Shown: positions 6,418-13,891 of the stretch, piece after piece
Layout of the letters: the number at the start of each line of letters is the position of its first letter
How positions within the stretch are numbered: position 1 is the stretch's first letter
Source of the DNA: Flavobacteriaceae bacterium
Lineage (GTDB): Bacteria; Bacteroidota; Bacteroidia; Flavobacteriales; Flavobacteriaceae
DNA: 13,899 bases
Direction of reading: 5' to 3'
NCBI GenBank assembly: GCA_023145595.1
Contig: JAGLDM010000345.1
Coordinates: 1 to 13,899 of the forward strand
Notes under the pieces: generated by a model
The model's database searches: none
What the model was told of the DNA's origin: nothing
The model's input: only the letters and a program-made list of their open reading frames with translations
Program-made: the position numbers and the translations under genes

Positions 6418-8583
6418 TTAGTTTTTAACTTTAATATCTGTCCCTAATCTTTGTAAATAAGCAATCACGGCTATGATTTCTCTGTTTTTTAATGGTACGA
6501 AATCAGCTCCTTTTTCTGCTTTCTCTTCTTCAAAAGAAGTGCTGATTGCTTCAACTTTCATTAAGTCATTTGCTATTTCAGTAGCTTGTTGTTCCATAGA
6601 ATTGTAAACATTTTCTATTTCTTCATTTGAATAAGGAACACCTAAAGTTACCATTACTTCTAATTTATCTTTGGTGTCTGAAATATCCAATTTATCATGA
6701 ACTAACCATTGGTAGCGTGGCATAATTGAGCCTGGCGAAGTCGAACTTGGATCAAACATATGATTGAAATGCCAAGCGTTGTTATACTTGCTTCCAATTC
6801 TATGTAAATCTGGACCTGTTCGTTTAGATCCCCATAAGAACGGGTGGTCATACACAAACTCTCCCGCTTTAGAGTATTCTCCGTAGCGTTCTACTTCACT
6901 TCTAAATGGTCGAATCATCTGAGAGTGGCAACCAACACAACCTTCACGAATGTATAAATCACGTCCTTCCAATTCAAGCGGAGTATATGGTTTTACACTA
7001 GAAATTGTTGGAATATTTGATTTTACAAATATGGTGGGTAGTATTTGTAACGCACCGCCAATTAAGATGGTAATAGTCGCTAAAATAGTTAATTTCACAG
7101 GTTTTCTTTCCAAGACTCTGTGCCAGTTTTCACCAACCAAACGTCCTTTTATAATTTTCTTTAATTCTGGCGCTTCTGCTAATTCATCTTCAACAGCAGA
7201 ACCTGATTTTACAGTTTTCACAATATTATAAAGCATAATAAATGCTCCAATAATATACATAGAGCCTCCAATAGCACGCATCCAATACATTGGGATAATT
7301 TGAGTAACGGTATCTAAGAAGTTACCATATACCAAACCTCCGAGTGGGTTGAATTGTTTCCACATTGTTGCTTGCATAAATCCAGCAACATACATTGGTA
7401 ATGCATATAAGATAATGCCTAAGGTGCCTATCCAGAAGTGAGCGTTTGCTAATTTTAATGAGTATAATTTTGTTTTAAACATTTTAGGAATCAGATAGTA
7501 AATCATACCAAAGGCTAGGAACCCGTTCCATGCTAATGCTCCGACGTGTACGTGAGCAACAATCCAATCAGTGAAATGCGCAATGGCATTAAAGTATTTG
7601 ATAGATAGTAAAGGCCCTTCAAAAGTTGCCATACCGTATCCGGTAATTGCCACAACCATAAATTTTAAAACTGGATCTGTACGAACTTTATCCCAAGCAC
7701 CACGAAGTGTAAGTAGTCCGTTGATCATACCACCCCATGACGGCATTAATAGCATAATTGAAAAGGCAACTCCTAAATTTTGTGCCCATTCTGGTAATGC
7801 TGTATATAAAAGGTGATGAGGTCCTGCCCAGATGTATAAGAATATTAACGACCAAAAGTGTATGATTGATAATCGATATGAATATACGGGTCTGTTTGCT
7901 GCTTTTGGAACGAAATAGTACATCAACCCTAAGAAAGGGGTTGTTAAGAAAAAGGCTACTGCATTATGCCCGTACCACCATTGAACCAAGGCGTCTTGTA
8001 CCCCTGCATACACCGAGTAACTTTTCATAAAACTTACAGGTAATGCTAAACTATTGAAAATATGTAGTACGGCAATCGTAACAAATGTGGCGATATAAAA
8101 CCAAATAGCAACATATAAATGGCGTTCTCTACGTTTTATGATTGTTCCGATAAGGTTCACTCCGAATGCAACCCAAACCAATGCAATGGCTACATCAATA
8201 GGCCATTCTAATTCGGCATATTCTTTACTTGTAGTATAACCTAATGGAAGTGAAATTGCTGCGGCTACTATAATTAATTGCCAACCCCAGAAATGGAAAT
8301 CACTAATCCAATCTTTAAACATTCTGGCTTTAAGTAATCGCTGACTTGAGTAATAAATACCTGCAAACATAGCGTTACCAACAAAGGCGAAAATAACAGC
8401 ATTGGTGTGTAGCGGACGTAAACGACCGAAACTTAACCAGGAGATTCCGCTAGTGTAATTAGGGAACACAAACATAAAGGCAATCATTAAGCCTACAGAC
8501 ATTCCTACGAGCCCCCATAAGATTGTAGCGTAAATAAACTTTTTTACAATCTTGTTATCGTAATAAAATTGTTGTACTTCCAT
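6418..8583 (-). CDS. ccoNO: cbb3 oxidase CcoN-CcoO fusion (catalytic subunit plus cytochrome c)
   Basis: This is a 721-residue fusion of the catalytic heme-copper subunit (about 1-470) and the mono-heme cytochrome c subunit (about 490-721); it reduces O2 to water and pumps protons. In the CcoN part I see His59 (RPLHTN, low-spin heme), His206 (YGHNAV), His256-His257 with Tyr250 in LYIWAGPHH (Cu-B site and the cross-linked Tyr of this class), and HVH at 344-346 (heme ligands). The CcoO part has a membrane helix (about 497-519), CVGCH at 549-553 and the Met621 ligand in SIMPRYQW. All catalytic ligands are present. In proteobacteria ccoN and ccoO are separate genes; the fusion is common in Bacteroidota. 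The reading frame is continuous through the junction. The start lies 5 nt after the ccoS stop. Confidence 0.97.
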   Translation of the reverse strand: MEVQQFYYDNKIVKKFIYATILWGLVGMSVGLMIAFMFVFPNYTSGISWLSFGRLRPLHTNAVIFAFVGNAMFAGIYYSSQRLLKARMFKDWISDFHFWGWQLIIVAAAISLPLGYTTSKEYAELEWPIDVAIALVWVAFGVNLIGTIIKRRERHLYVAIWFYIATFVTIAVLHIFNSLALPVSFMKSYSVYAGVQDALVQWWYGHNAVAFFLTTPFLGLMYYFVPKAANRPVYSYRLSIIHFWSLIFLYIWAGPHHLLYTALPEWAQNLGVAFSIMLLMPSWGGMINGLLTLRGAWDKVRTDPVLKFMVVAITGYGMATFEGPLLSIKYFNAIAHFTDWIVAHVHVGALAWNGFLAFGMIYYLIPKMFKTKLYSLKLANAHFWIGTLGIILYALPMYVAGFMQATMWKQFNPLGGLVYGNFLDTVTQIIPMYWMRAIGGSMYIIGAFIMLYNIVKTVKSGSAVEDELAEAPELKKIIKGRLVGENWHRVLERKPVKLTILATITILIGGALQILPTIFVKSNIPTISSVKPYTPLELEGRDLYIREGCVGCHSQMIRPFRSEVERYGEYSKAGEFVYDHPFLWGSKRTGPDLHRIGSKYNNAWHFNHMFDPSSTSPGSIMPRYQWLVHDKLDISDTKDKLEVMVTLGVPYSNEEIENVYNSMEQQATEIANDLMKVEAISTSFEEEKAEKGADFVPLKNREIIAVIAYLQRLGTDIKVKN

Positions 8584-8588
8584 AAAAA

Positions 8589-8795
8589 TTATGAATTAAG
8601 TTTGGTTTTGGAATTTGTTTTTTTAGAATTTGTTTTTTTTGATGTTGTTTGAACGATTTCATCATCAAAAAGCATTCGTACTGAAGGAGTGTAGGTGTCG
8701 TCGAACTGACCACTTTTTACAGATTTGATAAACATAAAAAAGAACACAAGCGCAAGGGCAAGGCTAATGGCTATCAAAACGTAAATTATACTCAT
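8589..8795 (-). CDS. ccoS: cbb3 oxidase maturation protein CcoS
   Basis: CcoS is a small single-pass membrane protein needed for cofactor insertion into the oxidase. The 68-residue product has an N-terminal helix (about 3-23) followed by the family motif KSGQFDDTYTPSVRMLFDD at about 27-45, close to the usual KSGQFDDLETPAxRxLFDD pattern. The tail (about 50-68) is Lys/Ser/Thr/Asn-rich and contains a repeated SKKTN, the product of a 15-bp tandem duplication in the DNA. It is the first gene of the ccoS-ccoNO-ccoQ-ccoP run and has its own promoter upstream. Confidence 0.92.
   Translation of the reverse strand: MSIIYVLIAISLALALVFFFMFIKSVKSGQFDDTYTPSVRMLFDDEIVQTTSKKTNSKKTNSKTKLNS
8611..8640. repeat. 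15-bp tandem duplication in ccoS
   Basis: Two adjacent 15-bp units (GAATTTGTTTTTTTA and GAATTTGTTTTTTTT, 14 of 15 identical) encode the repeated SKKTN in the CcoS tail. Being a multiple of three, the duplication keeps the frame. The poly-T runs make it prone to slippage, so tail length may vary between strains. Confidence 0.8.
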
Positions 8796-8820
8796 ATTTT
8801 TTTAGTTATAAAATAATCGA

Positions 8821-8851
8821 CAAAGATGTCTTTTTTTTACCAATCTCGCAA
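8821..8851 (-). promoter_or_regulatory. Promoter upstream of ccoS
   Basis: Read on the minus strand, TTG (8849-8851), a 20-nt spacer and CATCTTTG (8821-8828) match the Bacteroidota TTG-N19/20-TAnnTTTG promoter with one mismatch. It lies 26 nt upstream of the ccoS start and would drive ccoS-ccoNO-ccoQ-ccoP. About 16 nt further upstream of the -33 is an inverted repeat TTGCT-N9-AGCAA (8867-8885), centred near -59 by my estimate, a position suitable for an activator, but its binding protein is unknown. Confidence 0.55.
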
Positions 8852-8924
8852 CATAATTTTTTTATTTTGCTTTAATTTTCAGCAATAAGTACAAAAGTTA
8901 GCGAATATTTTTTTAATCAAAAAG

Positions 8925-11315
8925 TTAATTATTTAATATTGAAAGTTTTCTACTAATTAAATTAGTTGCAAGGGTTACAAATACAACAATACTTATAGAA
9001 CTTAAAGGCATTAAAATAGCGGCAATTATGGGAGATAATTGTCCGGTTACCGCAAAATAGAGTCCGATGCTATTGTAAATAAAAGAAAGCCCGAAACTTA
9101 ATTTTATAACAAAAATTGATTTTTTTGCCAATTCTAAGAAATCAGGAATCTTATTAAAAACAGAGGCGTCAATAATAGCATCACAAGCAGGAGAAAACAC
9201 ATTAATATTTTCTGAAACTGCCACGCCAACATTGCTTTGAGCGAATGCGCCAGCATCGTTTAAGCCATCGCCAAACATCATCACTTTATCATTATTTTCT
9301 ATTTGTTGATTTTTTATAAACTGTAATTTATCTTCTGGTTTCTGATTAAAAATAAGTGCTGTATTCTTCGTGAGAAGTTGGTTTAAATATGACTTTTCAC
9401 CATCGTTATCACCCGATAAAATAGAAAGTTTAAATTGCTTTGATAGGGTTTTAAATAAATGAGATACGCCTTTTCTATATTGATTTTGAAAAATATATTG
9501 CCCTTTCAGTTCTCCGTTGATAGAAACATAAACAGCCGTTTCGCTTGTAGAATTAGTTGTTTTGTCAACAAAACTTTTGGAGCCAATTTTATAGTGATTT
9601 TTGTTGATTGTACCTTGAACCCCTTTTCCTAGCACTTCGTCAAAGTTGGTAATTTTATATGGATGCTCGCCTTTTAAAAAGTCATACAACATTCTGCTTA
9701 ATGGATGGTTTGAGTTTTTTAGAATGGATTTTAGTTGCTGATTTTCTACAGTGCTTAATTCAATTCCTGAATAGGTAATTTTCTGTTGAAGGGTGCTTGT
9801 GATTGTTCCGGTTTTATCAAAAATAAGGCTATTGACTTTTGCCATATTTTCAATAACGGCTGCATTTTTAAGATAGAATTTATGTCGCCCAAAAATTCGT
9901 AACATATTACCTAGGGTAAAAGGTGCAGATAGAGCAATAGCACAAGGACAGGCGATAATAAGCACTGCGGTGACCACATTGACGGCCGTGGTTGTGTCAA
10001 TAAAAAACCAATAGGCTCCAGAGATAAAAGCAATCAACAGTATGGTAATTGTAAAGTTTTTGCTAATGGCATCTGTAATGCTTTTAAAATTATCGTCTTT
10101 TTGTTTGGCAAAAACATCATTGCTCCATAGTTGTGTTAAATAACTTTGAGAAACGGTTTTAAGGGCTTCAATTTCAATAATACCCGCCAATTGTTTTCCT
10201 CCAGCAAAAATTTTATCTCCAGATTGTTTTGAAACTGGAGTCACTTCGCCAGTAACAAAACTGTAATCTATTAATGCATTTCCGTTAATCATAATACCGT
10301 CAATGGGAATTAATTCCTGATTACGAATTAAAAGACGATCTCCTTTTTTGACATCTTGAATTTGGATAGATTCATCTTTTTGATTTGTGATTTTAGTGAC
10401 TGCAATTGGAAAATACGACTTGTAATCGCGCTCAAAAGATAAATAATTATAGGTGCTTTGTTGAAAGAATTTCCCAATCAATAAAAAGAAAACCAAACCT
10501 GACAGGCTGTCGAAATACCCTTGTCCGAAATCAAAAAACACGTCTACAGAACTTCTTATGAATAACACAGCGATTCCTAAAGAAATGGGAACGTCGATAT
10601 TCAACAAGCCTTTTTTAAGTCCTTTTATGGCGGAAATAAAATAATCTTTAGCGGCATAAAAAACGACGGGTAAACTAAAGAAAAATAATAGCCAATGAAA
10701 CAATGATTTGTATTGATTGAGCCAAAACTCATCAATCTCAAAATATTCTGGGAAGGAAATAAACATAGAATTTCCAAAGGCAAATCCAGCAATAGCAATT
10801 TTATAAATTAGGGAGCGATCTTTCTTTTTTAATTTTTCATTTGCAACATCTTCCAAACTGATATAAGGCTCGTATCCTATAGAACTCAAGAGTTCAACGA
10901 TTGATTTTAGAGCAGATTCGCTTTTTTTGTAAACAATCCGAATTGTTTTTTTTGGAAAATTAACTTGGGATGAAGTGATTTCTGAATTTAATTTTTGCAG
11001 ATTTTCTAAAATCCAAATGCAAGAACTACAATGAATATGCGGAATATAAAGTGTGATGATGGCCGTTTTTTCATCTTCAAAATCGAGTAATTTCTCTGCA
11101 ATTTTAGGATTGGTTAAATAATCATACTTCCCTTTAATCTCTTCAGGGATTTTGCCAGGAGTATTTTCGAGGTCATAATAACAGGTTAAATCATTTTCAT
11201 TAAATATTTCAAAAACTGTTTTACAACCATTACAACAAAAGTTTTTTTGTTGAGATATAATAGTGTGAGAACTGGAGTGTTCAATTCCGCAATGAAAACA
11301 TTTTGGGTTGGGCAT
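8925..11315 (-). CDS. ccoI: Cu(I)-exporting P1B-type ATPase CcoI (FixI)
   Basis: This ATPase moves copper across the inner membrane for cbb3 assembly. The 796-residue protein starts with a cysteine-rich metal-binding region (Cys6-x2-Cys9, then Cys27-Cys28-x2-Cys31), as in the ATPase-cat_bd domain of FixI-type pumps. Next is an HMA domain with HIHCSSC (Cys96, Cys99), then eight expected membrane helices. Key sites are VTGE (actuator, 354-357), CPC in the membrane (456-458), the phosphorylation motif DKTGT (Asp500), the nucleotide-binding HP (537-538) and GDGLND (682-687). The CPC motif and the position beside ccoS/ccoNO fit the slow-export CcoI role rather than detoxifying CopA. It has its own promoter, and 129 bp with another promoter separate it from ccoS. 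All catalytic residues are intact. Confidence 0.95.
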   Translation of the reverse strand: MPNPKCFHCGIEHSSSHTIISQQKNFCCNGCKTVFEIFNENDLTCYYDLENTPGKIPEEIKGKYDYLTNPKIAEKLLDFEDEKTAIITLYIPHIHCSSCIWILENLQKLNSEITSSQVNFPKKTIRIVYKKSESALKSIVELLSSIGYEPYISLEDVANEKLKKKDRSLIYKIAIAGFAFGNSMFISFPEYFEIDEFWLNQYKSLFHWLLFFFSLPVVFYAAKDYFISAIKGLKKGLLNIDVPISLGIAVLFIRSSVDVFFDFGQGYFDSLSGLVFFLLIGKFFQQSTYNYLSFERDYKSYFPIAVTKITNQKDESIQIQDVKKGDRLLIRNQELIPIDGIMINGNALIDYSFVTGEVTPVSKQSGDKIFAGGKQLAGIIEIEALKTVSQSYLTQLWSNDVFAKQKDDNFKSITDAISKNFTITILLIAFISGAYWFFIDTTTAVNVVTAVLIIACPCAIALSAPFTLGNMLRIFGRHKFYLKNAAVIENMAKVNSLIFDKTGTITSTLQQKITYSGIELSTVENQQLKSILKNSNHPLSRMLYDFLKGEHPYKITNFDEVLGKGVQGTINKNHYKIGSKSFVDKTTNSTSETAVYVSINGELKGQYIFQNQYRKGVSHLFKTLSKQFKLSILSGDNDGEKSYLNQLLTKNTALIFNQKPEDKLQFIKNQQIENNDKVMMFGDGLNDAGAFAQSNVGVAVSENINVFSPACDAIIDASVFNKIPDFLELAKKSIFVIKLSFGLSFIYNSIGLYFAVTGQLSPIIAAILMPLSSISIVVFVTLATNLISRKLSILNN

Positions 11316-11330
11316 TCAAATTAATTTTAG

Positions 11331-11360
11331 CAAAGGTCGTTATTTTCAGAGCAAACACAA
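11331..11360 (-). promoter_or_regulatory. Promoter upstream of ccoI
   Basis: On the minus strand TTG (11358-11360), exactly 19 nt, then GACCTTTG (11331-11338) matches the Bacteroidota TTG-N19-TAnnTTTG promoter with one mismatch (G for the first T). It ends 15 nt before the ccoI start, giving the short leader usual for the phylum. I see no clear Fnr-type palindrome beside it. Confidence 0.5.
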
Positions 11361-11393
11361 GTTTCTCAAGATCATTTCTTTAAATAATTATTT

Positions 11394-11654
11394 GATTTCC
11401 AGACGGTTAAGTTATTTTATTGTTTGCATACTGTGTTGGTAATCAGTGATTTAAAGCGATGAATTCAGGCGATAAGAGAATCTGTGTTTTTAGGTAAATA
11501 GGTGACCCTAGAATTCCCGTAAAAAGAAGATTTTTTTTAAATTTTCGAATTGCCGCATGGAATGCCTTCAGAAGACACTATAAACAGACTGTTTTCTTCT
11601 ATTGATAGTTCTCCATTTGAAATGTGATTTATTCAGAAAGTTAATTCAATTGTA
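11394..11654 (+). pseudogene. Decayed N-terminus of an ISAs1/H-repeat family transposase
   Basis: One continuous frame reads as the N-terminal domain of ISAs1-family transposases but is broken by five stops: TGA 11460, TAG 11499, TAA 11520, TAA 11538 and TGA 11625. The clearest part, 11547-11621, reads ELPHGMPSEDTINRLFSSID followed by SSPFE; after the TGA it continues FIQKVNSI. This parallels the NGIPxHDTxxRxxSxIxxxxFxxCFIxW block of E. coli H-repeat proteins. The TGA at 11625 sits where the family has Cys (TGT/TGC), and the one at 11460 where it probably has Trp (TGG). Upstream, VISD at 11439-11450 lies where AVISG is expected, with correct spacing. The match stops near 11654; no catalytic domain or terminal repeats follow. 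It is a dead relic. The 3' end is clear; the part before 11520 is less sure. Confidence 0.72.
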
Positions 11655-11869
11655 GATCCATACCCTTCTTGGTAAAGAGGATTAAAATGAATATAATAAT
11701 AAATTAAAAAGGCAATATTTATCTAAAAAACAGATTTTAACTCAATAAATATAGCAAACATAAATATGATTATCAGCAAATTAAACAACAGGATGGTAAA
11801 ATTACTAGGATATAAAATGCTTAACAAAGTGTTTTAAACTAATTTTAATTCAGACATCTCACTTATTTA
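11655..11869. other. AT-rich gap with no recognisable gene
   Basis: This part of the roughly 600-bp space between ccoI and the regulator is very AT-rich and full of stops in all frames. I see no RNA gene or terminator. A short TTGW reading near 11785-11796 faintly recalls the AGWD tail motif of ISAs1 transposases, which would fit a deleted remnant of the same element, but it is too short to claim. Confidence 0.4.
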
Positions 11870-11882
11870 TTGAATATTTCTA

Positions 11883-11913
11883 TGATATTTATCACATCTT
11901 TGCTGTATCTTTG
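11883..11913 (+). promoter_or_regulatory. Promoter of the Crp/Fnr gene with a TGAT-N4-ATCA palindrome
   Basis: TATCTTTG (11906-11913) matches the -7 consensus TAnnTTTG perfectly and lies 16 nt before the ATG at 11930. In place of a TTG -33 element there is the palindrome TGAT-ATTT-ATCA (11883-11894), the core of FNR-type sites (TTGAT-N4-ATCAA) lacking only the outermost T/A. The site covers the -33 region (centre about -28), so binding by the encoded protein would most simply repress its own promoter. Autoregulation is inference. Confidence 0.6.
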
Positions 11914-11929
11914 CGAAAATATTATTTTT

Positions 11930-12616
11930 ATGACGAATTGTGATCAATGTATTACAAAACAGTTTAATTCTTTAGGTAAACTGTCTAAAAAACAATTAGT
12001 TAGCATTTCCGACCATAAATCAGAGGCAACTTTCAAAAAAGGAGAAACCGTTTTTAAAGAAGGTGATAATTTGAACGGGATTTTCTGTGTTCGAAGTGGA
12101 AATGTAAAGTTGTCTAAACTTAGTAGCAATGGGAAAGATCAAATTGTCCGTTTTGTTAAAGAAGGTGAGTTATTAGGGTATAGATCTGTTATTTCTAGGC
12201 GCCCAACAGGACTAACGGTAACCGCTTTAGATGATATACGTACTTGTTATATATCAAAAAACAAGATTTTTGATATGTTAAAAAGCAACCCGAATTTCTC
12301 TCTAGATATTTTTAGAGCTGTCAGTTATGATTTGAATGAAGCGAATATAACCTTAACGAATATGGCGCAAAAAACGGTTCGAGAACGATTATCTCATACA
12401 CTTATTTTTCTGGAAGAAACGTTTGGTGTTGACAACGAAGGAAATATCAAGATTCACTTATCTCGTGAGGAAATTGCAAATGTAATTGGTACTGCTACAG
12501 AATCTGCAATCAGATTATTATCAGAATTTAAAAAAGAAGAAATTATTTTTTTGAAAGGAAAACATATCAAGATATTAGATATCAGGGCGTTGAAAAAGAT
12601 AGCCTTAGGATTTTAA
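11930..12616 (+). CDS. Crp/Fnr-family transcription regulator
   Basis: This is a 228-residue regulator with a cyclic-nucleotide-like sensor barrel (about 28-115), a dimerisation helix (about 120-140) and a Crp-type HTH (about 165-215). The recognition segment is GTATESAIRLLSEFKKE. FNR's ExxSR becomes E-x-x-x-R with Ile before the Arg, so the Glu and Arg that read the TGA core are kept but the Ser is not. Cysteines are at 4 and 7 (NCDQC), 53 and 106; Cys106 aligns with FNR Cys122 and CxxC with FNR Cys20/Cys23, but the third N-terminal ligand is absent. It may sense O2 or redox through a modified cluster, or not at all. I chose ATG 11930: the in-frame ATG at 11870 would put the promoter inside the gene and add a hydrophobic 20-residue lead. 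Divergent from ccoI, it is the likely cbb3 regulator. Confidence 0.88.
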   Translation: MTNCDQCITKQFNSLGKLSKKQLVSISDHKSEATFKKGETVFKEGDNLNGIFCVRSGNVKLSKLSSNGKDQIVRFVKEGELLGYRSVISRRPTGLTVTALDDIRTCYISKNKIFDMLKSNPNFSLDIFRAVSYDLNEANITLTNMAQKTVRERLSHTLIFLEETFGVDNEGNIKIHLSREEIANVIGTATESAIRLLSEFKKEEIIFLKGKHIKILDIRALKKIALGF

Positions 12617-12625
12617 GGCTATCTT
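12596..12625. terminator. Bidirectional terminator spanning both stop codons
   Basis: AAGATAGCCTTA (12596-12607), a 6-nt loop and TAAGGCTATCTT (12614-12625) form a perfect 12-bp stem. On the plus strand it is followed after CA by TTTTTT; on the minus strand the stem runs into TTTTTC. It therefore works as a terminator in both directions. The argH stop lies in the left arm and the regulator's stop in the right arm, so the hairpin is made of coding sequence from both genes. Confidence 0.9.
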
Positions 12626-13891
12626 CATTTTTTCTTCAATCTCTGCTAAACACAAATTATTGATACTCCCTTCATGGGTGTGATTTACACTTTTATCTGG
12701 GTTAAAATCATTGTCAGCAATCGATTTTCCTACAATTTTATAAGCATCTCTAAACGGAGTGCCATTTTGAACTAATTTATTTACTTCTTCAACACTAAAC
12801 AAATAAAGGTATTTGTCATCGTCTAAAATATTTTTGTTTACTTGTATTTGTTCCAAAGAAAAAGTCATCATTTCTAAACAAGATTTTAATGTCTGAATAG
12901 CAGGAACAATGCCTTCTTTTAATAATTGTAAATCTCTATGGTAGCCGCTCGGAAGGTTGGTTGTAATCAATGTTAATTCAAAAGGAAGTGCTTGTAGTTT
13001 GTTGCATTTTCCGCGAATTAATTCAAATACATCAGGGTTCTTTTTATGAGGCATAATGCTCGATCCTGTGGTTAATTCATCTGGAAAAGAAACGAAATTA
13101 AAATTCTGACTCATATACAAGCAAATATCCATACTCATTTTAGCCATGGTGCCTGCAATACTACTCATTGCAAAAGCAGTAGACTTTTCTAGTTTTCCTC
13201 GTCCCATTTGTGCAGCAACAGAATTGTATTTTAAAGTATCAAACCCTAATAATTCAGTTGTTAATGTTCTGTCTATTGGAAAAGAACTCCCGTAACCTGC
13301 AGCAGAACCTAACGGATTTTGATCAGTAACTTTTTGGGCAGCATTTAGAAAATACATATCGTCAATCAAACTTTCTGCATAGGCAGAAAACCACATTCCG
13401 AATGATGATGGCATAGCGATTTGAAGATGCGTATAACCAGGTAATAAAACATCTTCATGCTTTTTTGCAAGGTTGATGAGTAAATCGAAAAACTCTTGAG
13501 AAAGTTGTTTTATTTCAACCAATTCATCTTTTAAATATAAGTGCATGTCAACTAAAACTTGGTCGTTTCTAGATCGTGCCGTATGTATTTTTTTACCTGT
13601 ATCTCCGAGTTTTTCGGTTAATAAATGCTCTACTTTAGAGTGTACATCTTCAAAAGTATCTTCAATAGTAAAAGTTCCATCTTCAATAGTTTTTAAGATA
13701 TTGTTGAGTTCGTTTTCTAAATCAGTGTTTTCATCAGCAGTTAAAACTCCAATTTTATGAAGCATTTTTGCATGTGCAATATTTCCGATTACATCGTATT
13801 TTGCAATAATTAAATCTAAATCACGGTCGTTTCCAACGGTAAAAATATCTATTTTCTTATCTGTGCTAAATCCTTTATCCCAAAGTTTCAT
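12605..13891 (-). CDS. argH: Argininosuccinate lyase
   Basis: ArgH splits argininosuccinate into arginine and fumarate, the last step of arginine synthesis, in the cytoplasm as a homotetramer. The 428-residue product is somewhat shorter than the usual 450-470 but complete from start to stop. Motifs: the N-terminal KLWDKGFSTDKKID, EDVHSKVE near 81-88, TARSRNDQ at 104-111, PGYTHLQ at 151-157 (catalytic His155), NPLGSAAGYGSSFPIDR at 192-208, and the fumarase/aspartase signature GSSIMPHKKNPD at 276-287 with the catalytic Ser. The start ATG leaves only 8 bp to the window edge, so upstream arg genes and the promoter lie outside. Its 3' end overlaps the convergent Crp/Fnr gene by 12 bp within a palindrome. 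Confidence 0.97.
   Translation of the reverse strand: MKLWDKGFSTDKKIDIFTVGNDRDLDLIIAKYDVIGNIAHAKMLHKIGVLTADENTDLENELNNILKTIEDGTFTIEDTFEDVHSKVEHLLTEKLGDTGKKIHTARSRNDQVLVDMHLYLKDELVEIKQLSQEFFDLLINLAKKHEDVLLPGYTHLQIAMPSSFGMWFSAYAESLIDDMYFLNAAQKVTDQNPLGSAAGYGSSFPIDRTLTTELLGFDTLKYNSVAAQMGRGKLEKSTAFAMSSIAGTMAKMSMDICLYMSQNFNFVSFPDELTTGSSIMPHKKNPDVFELIRGKCNKLQALPFELTLITTNLPSGYHRDLQLLKEGIVPAIQTLKSCLEMMTFSLEQIQVNKNILDDDKYLYLFSVEEVNKLVQNGTPFRDAYKIVGKSIADNDFNPDKSVNHTHEGSINNLCLAEIEEKMKIALKS

Noticed and set aside
6418..8583. ccoN-ccoO fusion as a sequencing artefact or missed stop
   Set aside because: The frame is continuous with a natural linker and membrane anchor between the domains, and this fusion is known in Bacteroidota.
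11767..11775. TGATTATCA as a second Fnr-type site
   Set aside because: The half-sites are separated by one base, not four, and there is no adjacent promoter box.
11316..11929. CRISPR array, tRNA or other RNA gene in the long gap
   Set aside because: No spaced direct repeats, cloverleaf or conserved RNA motif was seen; the identifiable content is a transposase relic and promoters.
13545..13760. Open frame on the plus strand inside argH
   Set aside because: It lies wholly antisense to a conserved enzyme and has no recognisable domain or promoter.
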